Shown: positions 19,515-27,340, counted from the stretch's first letter. The stretch: 32,390 nt of DNA from Betaproteobacteria bacterium (GCA_016194935.1 JACQAO010000091.1:1-32390), one strand, 5' to 3'. Program-made: numbers and translations. The notes: a model not told the origin generated them from the letters alone.

Positions 19515-20138
19515 TTAGATAAAAAATTGTTGGTATTCGCGGGCGCGCGCAGTGATGCCAGTAGAGTCGAACAGATCTGAAATTACGGCGAGCATGTCTG
19601 CCCCTGCGTCGATTACCGATGACGCATTATCCAGCGTGATCCCGCCAATTGCGGCAATTGGCAAGGCGTAGCGGCGACGCGCTTCGCCCAGCAACGCCAG
19701 CGGTGCGCGCATTGCGCCGGGCTTGGTGGCCGAGGCAAACAGGCTGCCGAAAGCGAGATAGTCAGCCCCGGCTGAAGCTGCGGCAGCGGCCAGGGCAAGG
19801 TCGGCGTAACAGGAGATGCCGAGAATTTTTTCCGGCCCCAACGCAGCGCGTGCGGCAACAATGCCGCCGGGAGTATCGTCGCGGCCCAGATGCGCGCCGT
19901 CGGCGTCGAGTTCCAGCGCCAGCGCCAAATCGTCGTTGATGATCAGGCGCGCGCCGCTATCATGGCACAGCCGCAGCAGCGCAACGGCCTGGCTGCGACG
20001 CAGCGGTGGCGCGGCGTGCTTGTTTCGGTATTGCACCAGCCGCACGCCGCCCTCCAGCGCCGCCGCGACCATCGACAGGAGGCGCGGTGTCTGCTCCTCG
20101 TCCGGGGTAACGGCATACAGGCCACGCAGTTGGTTCAA
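19515..20138 (-). CDS. thiE: Thiamine-phosphate synthase ThiE
   Basis: ThiE joins HMP pyrophosphate and thiazole phosphate to give thiamine monophosphate. The 207-residue TIM barrel shows [10 protein letters not shown] at the N-terminus, VQYRNKHA (pyrophosphate/HMP contact), [33 protein letters not shown] and AIGGITLDN (phosphate binding). I chose TTG 20138, which gives the typical start [13 protein letters not shown] just after the thiD stop codon. A GTG at 20150, overlapping thiD by 11 bases, is the alternative. Either way translation is probably coupled to thiD. Confidence 0.93.
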   Translation of the reverse strand: MNQLRGLYAVTPDEEQTPRLLSMVAAALEGGVRLVQYRNKHAAPPLRRSQAVALLRLCHDSGARLIINDDLALALELDADGAHLGRDDTPGGIVAARAALGPEKILGISCYADLALAAAAASAGADYLAFGSLFASATKPGAMRAPLALLGEARRRYALPIAAIGGITLDNASSVIDAGADMLAVISDLFDSTGITARAREYQQFFI

Positions 20139-20139
20139 G

Positions 20140-21009
20140 TCAGCGCCCACCGTCCTCGGCGATTTCCCGCGCCCAGAAAAAACGATCCGGCAGGTATTGC
20201 CCCATGCCGGGACGAAAGCCCGCAGCCAGCGCCTGCCAGGTGTACTCCTGGGCGTCCTTGACCGCCTCGGCGATCTCCAAGCCGTTCGCCAGGTTGGCGG
20301 CGATAGCCGAGGCCAGCGTACACCCGGAGCCGTGATAACTGCCGGGCAGCCGCTCCCACTTGTCGCTGCGCACCATGCCATGACTGCCGTAGAGAATGTT
20401 GGTGACCTGCTCGGTGTTTTCGTGCGTGCCGGTGATGAGCACGAATTCGCTCCCGCCGACGATCAGCCGCCGCGCGCACTCGGCGAGACTGGCTGCCTCC
20501 CCGCTTTCTTCCTCGTGCTCCTCCGGGTCTTCACTCTCCCCGGTAAGCGTCAGGCGGCGCGCTTCGAGACTGTTGGGAGTGATGATGGTGGTCTGCGGCA
20601 GCAGCAGCTCGATCATGGCGTCGACCATGTCTTCATCGGCGAACTGGTCGCCGCGCCCGGAAGCCAGCACCGGGTCGAAGATCAAGGGAATATCCGGGTA
20701 GTCGGCAATGATCTCGGCAATCGCCACGATGTTCTCGACGCTGCCCAGCAGGCCCAGCTTGAAAGCAGCCACCGGCACATCTTCCAGCAGGGCGCGCGCC
20801 TGATCGGAAACCCAGTCGGCATCAATGGCGAAAATATCCTCGACCCCGGCAGTGTCCTGCACCGTGATGGCGGTGATCACCGTCAGTGGATGGCAGCCCA
20901 TGCTGGCCAGCGTCATGATGTCGGCCTGGATGCCGGCGCCGCCGGTCGGGTCGGAGGCGGCGAAACACAATACGATGGGCGGCAGCAATTCGGCGGGGTC
21001 TTGGCGCAT
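20140..21009 (-). CDS. thiD: Hydroxymethylpyrimidine (phosphate) kinase ThiD
   Basis: ThiD phosphorylates HMP and HMP-P to HMP-PP for thiamine synthesis. The 289-residue ribokinase-like protein shows AASDPTGGAGIQADI at the N-terminus, FKLGLLGSVENI, IFDPVLASGRGD, ITPNSLEARRLT and the anion-hole/catalytic motif GSGCTLASAIAANLANG. After the LTG strand it carries an acidic insertion (ESEDPEEHEEESGEA), which makes it slightly longer than E. coli ThiD (266). It is first in the thiD-thiE-hemL unit. The 130 bases upstream hold no further gene. Confidence 0.95.
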   Translation of the reverse strand: MRQDPAELLPPIVLCFAASDPTGGAGIQADIMTLASMGCHPLTVITAITVQDTAGVEDIFAIDADWVSDQARALLEDVPVAAFKLGLLGSVENIVAIAEIIADYPDIPLIFDPVLASGRGDQFADEDMVDAMIELLLPQTTIITPNSLEARRLTLTGESEDPEEHEEESGEAASLAECARRLIVGGSEFVLITGTHENTEQVTNILYGSHGMVRSDKWERLPGSYHGSGCTLASAIAANLANGLEIAEAVKDAQEYTWQALAAGFRPGMGQYLPDRFFWAREIAEDGGR

Positions 21010-21140
21010 GAGATGGTCTGGCGCAGAGTGGAGCTAAGGTGCGGGTGATTCTAACCGAAAACCAAAATCGCCTCGGCAGCGGGACTGGCCCCAATCAAGT
21101 CCGCAAAATTGGCGAAGTAGTTACGCTGGGCGATCAGCCT

Positions 21141-21449
21141 TTAGTGATAGTCCTCTTCCCGCTGGTGGCGCATGGCGATAATGGTCACAGTGCGCGGGTC
21201 TTCGATCTCGAACGGCGCCACGTAGCCGGAACCGCCGAAGGGAATAATCAGCTCGCGCAGAAAGGGGCTGCCGGAACCGCCACTGGCCTTGCGGCAGGAG
21301 AACGGAAAGACTCCCAGCAATTCGACCGCCTTGGCAATCGCGGTCTCGGCTCGCTCGGCTGCGGCAAGATCCTGCTCCAGCAAAAAATCGAACAAGCGCA
21401 GCAGGTCTTCTTCCGCCTCCTGCGTGAAACGGACTCGGAAACGAGTCAT
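21141..21449 (-). CDS. RelE/ParE-family toxin
   Basis: Predicted 102-residue toxin. Its start FRVRFTQEAEEDLLRLFDFL and later RELIIPFGGSGYVAPFEI and TVTIIAMRHQREEDY are the standard RelE/ParE pattern (N-terminal helical hairpin, central beta-sheet, terminal AxRHxRE-like motif). The final motif favours the ParE group, which acts on DNA gyrase, over mRNA-cleaving RelE, but the target cannot be settled from sequence. It overlaps the upstream antitoxin by 4 bases (ATGA), typical of toxin-antitoxin operons. Confidence 0.88.
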   Translation of the reverse strand: MTRFRVRFTQEAEEDLLRLFDFLLEQDLAAAERAETAIAKAVELLGVFPFSCRKASGGSGSPFLRELIIPFGGSGYVAPFEIEDPRTVTIIAMRHQREEDYH

Positions 21450-21724
21450 GCGATTGCGCCGCGCCCCTTGCGGACTTTGGCGAGGCGCCGGGCGAGTTTG
21501 CCCAGCAGCGTAGTCGAAGAAACATACTTGCCTGTCTTTCTTGCCGCTACAGCCGAAGCCAGTCCGCGTTCGATGAAAGCCTGCTGCGCCTGACGGAACT
21601 CAATGTTACGCCGCACGGCTTCCTCGACGAAGCCGGACAGCGTCTCGTCGGCCTGAAGTAGCTCCTCGGCGGCCTGGCGCAGTTCCGGCGAAACGCGCAC
21701 AGCAGGAATGGCGGCAGTCTTCAT
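21446..21724 (-). CDS. Antitoxin of YlcI/YnfO type
   Basis: Predicted 92-residue protein resembling the YlcI/YnfO family that pairs with ParE-like toxins. The N-terminal half (IPAVRVSPELRQAAEELL, ETLSGFVEEAVRRN) fits a ribbon-helix-helix DNA-binding fold. The Lys/Arg-rich C-terminus, including RQAQQAFIERGLASAVAARK, should bind the toxin. AAGGATAAGAC precedes the start. A palindrome upstream (21739-21754) is a likely autoregulatory operator. Confidence 0.85.
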   Translation of the reverse strand: MKTAAIPAVRVSPELRQAAEELLQADETLSGFVEEAVRRNIEFRQAQQAFIERGLASAVAARKTGKYVSSTTLLGKLARRLAKVRKGRGAIA

Positions 21725-21738
21725 GTCTTATCCTTGTA

Positions 21739-21754
21739 CATTACATTTGTAATG
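21739..21754. promoter_or_regulatory. Palindromic operator of the ParE-type TA operon
   Basis: CATTAC-ATTT-GTAATG is a perfect inverted repeat with 6-bp arms, 15-30 bases upstream of the antitoxin start. It overlaps the predicted transcription start of the operon (about 21750). Ribbon-helix-helix antitoxins commonly repress their own operon from such a site. Confidence 0.55.
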
Positions 21755-21756
21755 CA

Positions 21757-21785
21757 ATAATGCAGGAGTCGTGGTGGAATGGCAA
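21757..21785 (-). promoter_or_regulatory. Candidate promoter of the ParE-type TA operon
   Basis: On the minus strand, TTGCCA (-35, 21785-21780; 5 of 6) and CATTAT (-10, 21762-21757; 4 of 6) are 17 bases apart. The palindromic operator lies directly downstream, over the predicted start site. Confidence 0.4.
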
Positions 21786-21849
21786 GGATAACAGTGTCTA
21801 TCCTGGCTTTTGCAAAGACACCAGTGCGCGCAGCTTTGAACTGAAGAGC

Positions 21850-21878
21850 TTGAAATATGGTGTCAAAATTGCTACCAT
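21850..21878 (+). promoter_or_regulatory. Candidate promoter of the PIN toxin operon
   Basis: TTGAAA (-35, 21850-21855; 5 of 6) and TACCAT (-10, 21873-21878; 4 of 6) are 17 bases apart. ATGGT (21857-21861) and ACCAT (21874-21878) form a dyad across the spacer and -10 and could be an operator. The predicted start site is about 21885, the A of the toxin ATG, so the transcript may be leaderless. Confidence 0.4.
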
Positions 21879-21884
21879 TCCATT

Positions 21885-22301
21885 ATGCGGATCGTGGTTG
21901 ATACTAATGTGTTTCTTGGTGCCTGCCTGGGTACAGGGGCAGCAAATGCTGTTATTGCCGCCTGCCTGAAGGAGCGATGTGTACCTTTGATGGGGAATGC
22001 GCTGTTCAACGAATACGAGGATGTTTTCGGTCGCTACAATTTGTTTAAAAACTGCAAGTTGAGCAGGGGCGAGCGAGACGAATTGCTCGACATATTTTTT
22101 GCCTGCTGCGAATGGACGCGTGTTTATTATTTGTGGCGCCCCAATCTGCCGGATGAGGCCGACAACCATCTGGTCGAGCTTGCGGTGGCTGGTGGGGCTG
22201 ATTTCATCGTGACGCGAAATCTACGTCATCTGCGGAACATGGAATTGTATTTTCCTCAGTTGCGTATCGCGTCTCCAGAAACCTTCTTGAAGGAGATATG
22301 A
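21885..22301 (+). CDS. PIN-domain toxin
   Basis: Predicted 138-residue PIN-domain protein of the stand-alone toxin group. It begins MRIVVDTNVFLGA (first acidic Mg2+ ligand Asp6, with the conserved TN), continues with NEYEDVF (acidic residue), PDEADNHLVELAVAGGADF (Asp cluster) and ends VTRNLRHLRN. PIN toxins are Mg2+-dependent RNases. There is no Shine-Dalgarno before the ATG, whereas the antitoxin immediately downstream has a strong one. The order is toxin first, antitoxin second, opposite to the neighbouring ParE module. Confidence 0.88.
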   Translation: MRIVVDTNVFLGACLGTGAANAVIAACLKERCVPLMGNALFNEYEDVFGRYNLFKNCKLSRGERDELLDIFFACCEWTRVYYLWRPNLPDEADNHLVELAVAGGADFIVTRNLRHLRNMELYFPQLRIASPETFLKEI

Positions 22302-22302
22302 C

Positions 22303-22518
22303 ATGGCAGCACTGACTGTTCGCTTGCCTGACGAAAAGCACAAGCGGCTCAAGGCGATGGCAAGGAGTCGCGGCACACCGCTGAATCGTCTGATTGATGA
22401 GATGACGACGCTGATGCTGGCCGAGTTCGACGCAGAAACGCGCTTTCGCCTGCGCGCCGAGCGTGGATCCGGGAAAGCTGCGCGCGGCTTGGCTTTGCTG
22501 GAAAAGGCAGCGGGCTGA
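22303..22518 (+). CDS. Ribbon-helix-helix antitoxin for the PIN toxin
   Basis: Predicted 71-residue protein. Its N-terminus LTVRLPDEKHKRLKAMARSR, followed by TPLNRLIDEMTTL, fits an Arc/CopG-type ribbon-helix-helix fold. The basic C-terminal half (RLRAERGSGKAARGLALLEK) would be the toxin-binding arm. It starts one base after the toxin stop codon, with AGGAG 7 bases upstream. Its identity as antitoxin rests on fold plus position. Confidence 0.82.
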   Translation: MAALTVRLPDEKHKRLKAMARSRGTPLNRLIDEMTTLMLAEFDAETRFRLRAERGSGKAARGLALLEKAAG

Positions 22519-22560
22519 GGCCGGGCCGGCGGGTTCGCCTGGTTAAAGCAGGCCGGGGAA

Positions 22561-22574
22561 TTGACTCAGATCAA
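22561..22574. promoter_or_regulatory. FNR/ANR-type box upstream of ubiU
   Basis: TTGAC-TCAG-ATCAA matches the FNR/ANR consensus TTGAT-N4-ATCAA at 9 of 10 specified bases. Its centre (22567.5) is 41.5 bases upstream of the start site predicted from the TATAGT -10 box, the classic position for class II FNR activation. This fits the anaerobic role of UbiUVT. Confidence 0.75.
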
Positions 22575-22596
22575 GCCTGCCCGGGCGACCAGCACT

Positions 22597-22602
22597 TATA
22601 GT
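22597..22602 (+). promoter_or_regulatory. -10 box of the ubiUVT promoter
   Basis: TATAGT matches TATAAT at 5 of 6 positions. No good -35 is present at the expected place; that region is occupied by the FNR-type box. A start site near 22609 would leave a 16-base leader containing the ubiU Shine-Dalgarno CGGAGT. Confidence 0.6.
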
Positions 22603-22624
22603 GGCAGCTTTTTACGGAGTCGGC

Positions 22625-23638
22625 ATGGTCACTCCCGCCCCCCTTGAACTGGTCTGCCCTGCCGGCACGCTGCCGGCCTTGAAAGCCGCCGTCGATCATG
22701 GCGCCGACTGCGTCTATCTGGGCTTCCGCGACGACACCAACGCGCGCAATTTCAACGGACTGAATTTCGACGATGCCGCCCTGGCAGACGGCCTGCGCTA
22801 CGCGCATACGCGCGGTCGCAAGGTGCTGCTGGCGCTGAACACTTACCCGCAGGCGGATAACTGGCAGCGCTGGACGGGCGCGGTCGACCGCGCCGCCAAG
22901 GCCGGCGTCGACGCGCTGATTGTGGCCGACCCCGGCCTGATGGGTTATGTCCGGCGCAATCATCCGCAGTTGCGCTTGCATCTGTCGGTGCAAGGTTCGG
23001 CCACCAATTACGAGGCGATCAATTTCTACCGTGAGCACTTCGCCATCCAGCGCGCGGTGCTGCCGCGGGTGCTGTCGCTGGTCCAGGTGGAACAGGTGAT
23101 CGCCCACACCGAGGTTGAGATCGAGGTGTTCGGTTTCGGCGGTCTGTGCGTCATGGTGGAGGGACGCTGTGCGCTGTCCGCCTATGCCACCGGCACTTCG
23201 CCGAATTGCAACGGCGCCTGCTCGCCGGCCAGCAGCGTGCGCTGGGAACAAACGCCGGAGGGCATGGAGACGCGCCTCAACGGCATCCTCATCAACCGCT
23301 ATGCCGACGGCGAAAGCGCCGGCTACCCGACCCTGTGCAAGGGCCGCTTTGCGGTGGAAGAGGAAACCTACTATGCCATCGAGGAGCCGACCAGCCTCAA
23401 CACCCTGGAACTGCTGCCGCAACTGCTGGAGGACGGGGTGCGCGCCATCAAGATCGAAGGCCGCCAGCGCAGCCCGATTTATGTTGCCCAGGTGACCAGG
23501 GTATGGCGCGCGGCAATCGACGCCTGCCGCCGCGATCCCGCACATTTTGTTGCGCAGCCGGGCTGGATGGCGGAGTTGAACAAGGTCTCCGAGGGGCAAT
23601 CACATACCCTCGGCGCTTACTATCGTCCCTGGAAGTGA
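22625..23638 (+). CDS. ubiU: Oxygen-independent ubiquinone hydroxylation protein UbiU
   Basis: UbiU (formerly YhbU, peptidase U32 family) acts with UbiV in O2-independent hydroxylation of the ubiquinone ring, using prephenate as oxygen source in E. coli. The 337-residue protein begins [20 protein letters not shown] and carries Cys175, Cys182, Cys199 and Cys238. Their spacing (7, 17, 39) is the same as I recall for the E. coli UbiU [4Fe-4S] ligands (C169, C176, C193, C232). ATG 22625 is used, with GGAG 5 bases upstream; the open frame extends to a GTG at 22601, but that overlaps the -10 box. It is first of ubiU-ubiV-ubiT. Confidence 0.95.
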   Translation: MVTPAPLELVCPAGTLPALKAAVDHGADCVYLGFRDDTNARNFNGLNFDDAALADGLRYAHTRGRKVLLALNTYPQADNWQRWTGAVDRAAKAGVDALIVADPGLMGYVRRNHPQLRLHLSVQGSATNYEAINFYREHFAIQRAVLPRVLSLVQVEQVIAHTEVEIEVFGFGGLCVMVEGRCALSAYATGTSPNCNGACSPASSVRWEQTPEGMETRLNGILINRYADGESAGYPTLCKGRFAVEEETYYAIEEPTSLNTLELLPQLLEDGVRAIKIEGRQRSPIYVAQVTRVWRAAIDACRRDPAHFVAQPGWMAELNKVSEGQSHTLGAYYRPWK

Positions 23639-23642
23639 TCCC

Positions 23643-24548
23643 ATGAAACTTGCGCTTGGCCCTTTGCTTTACTACTGGCCGCGTCAGCGCGTGCTGGATT
23701 TCTACGCCGAGATGGCGCAGCAGCCGGTGGACATCGTCTATCTCGGCGAGACCGTCTGTTCGCGCCGCCATGAATTACGCCTGGATGATTGGATCGAGAT
23801 CGCAACCCTGCTGACCGATGCCGGCAAGCAGGCGGTGCTGTCGACGCAGACCCTGATCGAGTCCGAATCCGATCTCAAAGTGTTGCGCAGGATCGCCGGC
23901 AATGACCGTTTCATGGTGGAGGCCAATGACATGGGCGCGGTGCGGCTGCTGGCCGAACGCCATCTGCCTTTCGTGGCCGGGCCAACGTTGAATATTTTCA
24001 ATGGCGAGACCCTGCGCCTGCTGGCCGGACTCGGCGCGACCCGCTGGGTGCCGCCGCCCGAACTGAGCGCGACCCAGCTCACGGCCCTGCAGGCAGAGCG
24101 TGTTGGCGCGGCCAGCGGCATGCAGACGGAGATGTTTGCCCTGGGCCGCCTGCCGCTGGCCTGGTCGGCGCGCTGTTTTACCGCGCGCCGCTTCAATCTG
24201 CAGAAGGATGCCTGCGAATTCCGTTGTCTCGATTTCCCCGACGGCCTGCCCCTGGCGACCAGCGAGGGCGAATCTTTTCTCACTTTGAACGGCACCCAGA
24301 CACAATCCGCGAAAGTCTATAATCTGCTGCTGGAACTGTCGGCGTTGCGCAGCGCGGCTGTTGATATTGCGCGCATCAACCCGCAGGCCGAACATACCGC
24401 CAAGCTGATCGACCTGTTCCATCGCTGCAAGGATGATTTGCTGACGCCGCAAGCGGCTTGGGAAGCGCTGCGACAGCACCTGCCGGGCGACCCGTGCAAT
24501 GGCTTCTGGCACGGTCGACCGGGTTTGGAACAGGTCATGGCGCCATGA
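23643..24548 (+). CDS. ubiV: Oxygen-independent ubiquinone hydroxylation protein UbiV
   Basis: UbiV (formerly YhbV) forms a heterodimer with UbiU. The 301-residue U32-family protein starts [20 protein letters not shown] and has Cys39 ([10 protein letters not shown]), Cys178 (SARCFTARR), Cys191 and Cys195 ([11 protein letters not shown]). These match the E. coli UbiV ligands C39, C180, C193 and C197 in spacing (13 and 4 in the C-terminal trio), so a [4Fe-4S] cluster is expected. It starts 4 bases after ubiU. Confidence 0.95.
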   Translation: MKLALGPLLYYWPRQRVLDFYAEMAQQPVDIVYLGETVCSRRHELRLDDWIEIATLLTDAGKQAVLSTQTLIESESDLKVLRRIAGNDRFMVEANDMGAVRLLAERHLPFVAGPTLNIFNGETLRLLAGLGATRWVPPPELSATQLTALQAERVGAASGMQTEMFALGRLPLAWSARCFTARRFNLQKDACEFRCLDFPDGLPLATSEGESFLTLNGTQTQSAKVYNLLLELSALRSAAVDIARINPQAEHTAKLIDLFHRCKDDLLTPQAAWEALRQHLPGDPCNGFWHGRPGLEQVMAP

Positions 24549-24557
24549 GGAGCTCAT

Positions 24558-25052
24558 ATGCAACCACTGCAACTGCCGGACTTTACCCTGCCGCCGCGAA
24601 TTGCCCGTCTTGGCCGGCGCTTGCCGCAACTGCCGCCGACACTGGCGCTGATCGGCGCGCTCAACCTCGCCCTGGGCCGGGTGCTACCGCGCGAACCATT
24701 GACGCCGCTACGCGGCAAGCGCCTGGCAATCCGTGTCAGTGACGCCGGCCTGAACTTGTGTTTCACTCTTGACGAGCGTGGCTTTCGCCCGAGCTTCGGC
24801 GACGCTGCGGCAGATCTCACCATCACCGCCCGCGCCCGCGATTTTCTTGCTTTGCTGATGCGCGAGGAAGATGCCGACACGCTGTTCTTCAAGCGTCGTT
24901 TGCAAATGCAAGGTGAGACTGAGATGGGCTTGCTGGTCAAGAACACGCTGGACGCCATTGAGTTGCCGCGTTTCGAATTGAGCCGATTCACTCCGCTACG
25001 GGATTTCCGGCAATGGCGCTGGTCGACCCGCGCACATGATTCCGGCGCATAA
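24558..25052 (+). CDS. ubiT: Ubiquinone accessory factor UbiT (SCP2 domain)
   Basis: UbiT (formerly YhbT) is an SCP2-type lipid carrier needed for anaerobic ubiquinone synthesis, equivalent to UbiJ in the aerobic pathway. The 164-residue protein has a short N-terminal leader and an SCP2 sterol-carrier domain (~35-145), visible as KRLAIRVSDAGLNLCFTLDE, ADLTITARARDFLALLMREE, TLFFKRRLQMQGETEMGL and VKNTLDAIE. GAGGAG precedes the ATG. It completes the ubiUVT operon, with 9 bases between it and ubiV. Confidence 0.93.
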   Translation: MQPLQLPDFTLPPRIARLGRRLPQLPPTLALIGALNLALGRVLPREPLTPLRGKRLAIRVSDAGLNLCFTLDERGFRPSFGDAAADLTITARARDFLALLMREEDADTLFFKRRLQMQGETEMGLLVKNTLDAIELPRFELSRFTPLRDFRQWRWSTRAHDSGA

Positions 25053-25061
25053 CCCTTAGCC

Positions 25062-26180
25062 GTGGCGAATTCCAGTCTGGCGCCGAACGCGACAAGCGCT
25101 GCCGCGCGCTCTCCGCTGCCGCTCTATCTTGCAGCGGCCTACACGCTGCTGGTGATTTACGCCAGCCTGCATCCTTTTTCCGGCTGGCGTATTTCCGGCG
25201 CGCCGCTGACCGCCTTTCTGACCGCTCCGTGGCCGCGCTACTGGACTGCCTTCGATTTATTCACCAATGTGCTGGCGTATCTGCCGCTCGGCTTCATCTG
25301 GGTGCCGGCCTTGCTGCCGCAGCGGCGGCTATGGTGGGCGGCGGCTCTGGCGACCCTGCTCGGCGTCTGCCTGAGCCTGTCGCTGGAAACCTTGCAGAAT
25401 TTTCTGCCCAGCCGCGTGTCGTCCAATCTCGATCTCGGTTGCAACAGCCTCGGTGCGCTGCTGGGTGCGCTGTGCGGCGCCCGCTGGGGGGCGTTGCTGC
25501 TCGATGGCGGACGCCTGCATGCGCTGATTCTGCGGCAAATCGGCGGCGGGGCGATGTCGGATGCCGGGTTGGTGCTGCTGGGGTTGTGGCTGCTGACCCA
25601 ACTCAATCCGGAGATACTGCTGTTCGGCAACGGCGACCTGCGCGATCTGCTCAACGCCCTCGGTTTACAGACACCGCTGCCTTACATGGCCGAGCGATTT
25701 CATTGGGTGGAAGCCGCCATCACCGCCACCAATACTCTGGCGCTGGGCTTGCTTGCCGGTTGCCTGTTGCGTACCGGAAAATATGTGCTGCCGGCAGCGT
25801 TGATTGCCACGGCATTGCTGGTGAAAAGTTTTTCCTTGATGCTGTTGATGAGTACGGCGGGCTTGTCCTGGGCGACACCGGGCAGCCTGACCGGGCTGGC
25901 TGCCGGCGTCCTGCTGTGGTTGATGACCGCGCGCCTGCCGTGGCGGGTACGTCAGGCGCTGGCGGCGCTGTCCCTGCTGCTGGCGACAGCGCTGGTCAAC
26001 CTGGCGCCGGAAAATCCCTACCTGGCCGACATCATCAAGGTCTGGCGGCAGGGACACTTCCTTAACTTTAACGGCTTGACGCGGCTGACCTCGTCGCTCT
26101 GGCCTTTTCTCGCTCTGCCCTGGCTGATGTTGCTGCGGGAAGATAGAACAGAGTACCCACTGGAGCACAAGATTGCATGA
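25062..26180 (+). CDS. VanZ-family membrane protein
   Basis: Predicted 372-residue polytopic membrane protein. The N-terminal ~150 residues match the VanZ pattern: a first helix LPLYLAAAYTLLVIYASLHP, then FDLFTNVLAYLPLGFIWV, SLSLETLQNFLPSRVSSNLD and NSLGALLGALCG. The remaining ~220 residues add roughly five more hydrophobic helices of unknown role. VanZ proteins are linked to low-level teicoplanin resistance in enterococci, but proteobacterial members have no settled function. GTG 25062 is used as start without a clear ribosome binding site. It overlaps the next gene by 4 bases and lies 9 bases after ubiT, so it may be transcribed with ubiUVT. Confidence 0.8.
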   Translation: MANSSLAPNATSAAARSPLPLYLAAAYTLLVIYASLHPFSGWRISGAPLTAFLTAPWPRYWTAFDLFTNVLAYLPLGFIWVPALLPQRRLWWAAALATLLGVCLSLSLETLQNFLPSRVSSNLDLGCNSLGALLGALCGARWGALLLDGGRLHALILRQIGGGAMSDAGLVLLGLWLLTQLNPEILLFGNGDLRDLLNALGLQTPLPYMAERFHWVEAAITATNTLALGLLAGCLLRTGKYVLPAALIATALLVKSFSLMLLMSTAGLSWATPGSLTGLAAGVLLWLMTARLPWRVRQALAALSLLLATALVNLAPENPYLADIIKVWRQGHFLNFNGLTRLTSSLWPFLALPWLMLLREDRTEYPLEHKIA

Positions 26181-26518
26181 ACAACGAAAATGATTTGACA
26201 GATTTGACCAGACTGCGCGACACCCTGCGCGAGTTCGCCGCAGCGCGCGGCTGGCGCGAATACCATACGCCGAAAAATCTCGCCATGGCGCTGATCGTCG
26301 AAGCCGCCGAACTGGTCGAGCATTTCCAGTGGGCTACACCCGACCAGAGCCGCGCCCTGTCGCCGGAAAAAGCGGCGGCGGTGCGCGACGAAGTGGCGGA
26401 TGTGCTGATCTACCTGGTTGAAATTGCCGACGTGCTGAATATCGACCTGATTGCCGCAGCGCACGACAAGATCGTCAAGAACGCCCTCAAGTACCCGCTG
26501 GGGCGCAAGTTTCCGTAG
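26177..26518 (+). CDS. MazG-like nucleotide pyrophosphohydrolase
   Basis: Predicted 113-residue protein of the all-alpha NTP pyrophosphatase superfamily (MazG/RS21-C6 dCTPase-like). It shows YHTPKNLAMALIVEAAELVE and RDEVADVLIYLVEIADVLNI, which supply the EExxE and ExxD metal-binding acids. Such enzymes hydrolyse non-canonical or excess dNTPs to NMP and pyrophosphate. It overlaps the VanZ-family gene by ATGA and ends 16 bases from the convergent regulator gene. Confidence 0.9.
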   Translation: MNNENDLTDLTRLRDTLREFAAARGWREYHTPKNLAMALIVEAAELVEHFQWATPDQSRALSPEKAAAVRDEVADVLIYLVEIADVLNIDLIAAAHDKIVKNALKYPLGRKFP

Positions 26519-26534
26519 AGGGTAAATGGCCGGG

Positions 26535-27290
26535 CTATGACGCTGCCATCGGCGCTGAATAATATTCGTGGCGGCGCGTATCGACATATGAATAGCGCAG
26601 TTCCACCGGCTGGTCCTTGAACGACAGCGCCACCCGGATCACCTGCAGCAACGGCTCTCCAACCTTCATTCCAAGCAGGCGCGCCTTGAAGGCGTCTGCC
26701 TTGATGGCGCGCAGGCGTTCCTCGGTGCGAATCACAGTGACGCGAAAATCTTCCTGGTAGAGCTGGTACAGAGTGGCCGGGCGGTCGCGCAATCTTTTTT
26801 CGGTGAGCCGGGGGAACAGCGACTCCGGCAACAGAATCTCGTCGATCACGACCGGAGCGCCGCTGAGTTCAAGCTTGTTGACGAAGCGCACCATGCGCGC
26901 ACCGGGCTCAGTCCGCAGCATTGCCGCCGCAGTGGTGTCGCCCCGGGTTTTCTCGAATTCCACCAGATCGACCTTCGGGTATTCCTTGTAGCCGTCCTGG
27001 CGGGCAACGTGGAAGAAAGCGAACAGGTAGCGATCCTGATTATGCGAAGCGACGAAGGTGCCGCGTCCCTGCTGCCGGATCAGGAAGCCTTCCGCCGACA
27101 ATTCGTCGACCGCCTTGCGGATGGTGCCCATGCTCACGCCAAAGCGCTCGCAAAGCTTGCTTTCGGAAGGGATCGCGCCGCCTGGCGGCCATTCGCCGTG
27201 GCGCACCGACTCGGTGATCCGTCGCTTTACTTCCCTGTACAGCGGTACTCCGGGGGAAACCTGGATGATCGATTTCATGCCCACGCCCAT
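26535..27290 (-). CDS. GntR-family regulator, HutC type, of the sulfolactate cluster
   Basis: Predicted 251-residue repressor-type protein. The N-terminal winged helix includes PLYREVKRRITESVRHGEWP, IPSESKLCERFGVSMGTIRK and LIRQQGRGTFVA, all typical of GntR. The C-terminal ~165 residues fit a UTRA ligand-binding domain of the HutC subfamily (YQLYQEDFRVTVIRTEERLR, GEPLLQVIRVALSF, ELRYSYVDTRRHEYY). It is divergent from suyA and most likely controls that operon in response to a pathway metabolite. ATG 27290 has AGGGAGG 4 bases upstream; Met at 27278 is an alternative. Its own leader contains one copy of a 23-bp repeat that also precedes suyA. Confidence 0.85.
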   Translation of the reverse strand: MGVGMKSIIQVSPGVPLYREVKRRITESVRHGEWPPGGAIPSESKLCERFGVSMGTIRKAVDELSAEGFLIRQQGRGTFVASHNQDRYLFAFFHVARQDGYKEYPKVDLVEFEKTRGDTTAAAMLRTEPGARMVRFVNKLELSGAPVVIDEILLPESLFPRLTEKRLRDRPATLYQLYQEDFRVTVIRTEERLRAIKADAFKARLLGMKVGEPLLQVIRVALSFKDQPVELRYSYVDTRRHEYYSAPMAAS

Positions 27291-27300
27291 GCTGCCTCCC

Positions 27301-27323
27301 TGATGTTGAAAAAATATAACCAG
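27301..27323. repeat. 23-bp direct repeat, copy 1 (putative operator)
   Basis: This copy shares the core TGTTGAAAAAAT and matches copy 2 (27396-27418) at 19 of 23 positions in the same orientation. It lies 11-33 bases upstream of the GntR start codon, between the gene and any minus-strand promoter. The start-to-start distance of 95 bp is close to nine helical turns, so a protein could bind both on one face. Confidence 0.5.
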
Positions 27324-27340
27324 AACCATATCACATTACT

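Noticed and set aside
21760-21969. Small plus-strand frame of 69 codons between the two TA modules
   Set aside because: It runs over the predicted PIN promoter and into the toxin gene in another frame, with no recognisable protein features.
22571-23599. 342-codon open frame antisense to ubiU
   Set aside because: It lies opposite a gene with all expected cysteines, has no ribosome binding site and reads as low-complexity composition typical of GC-rich shadow frames.
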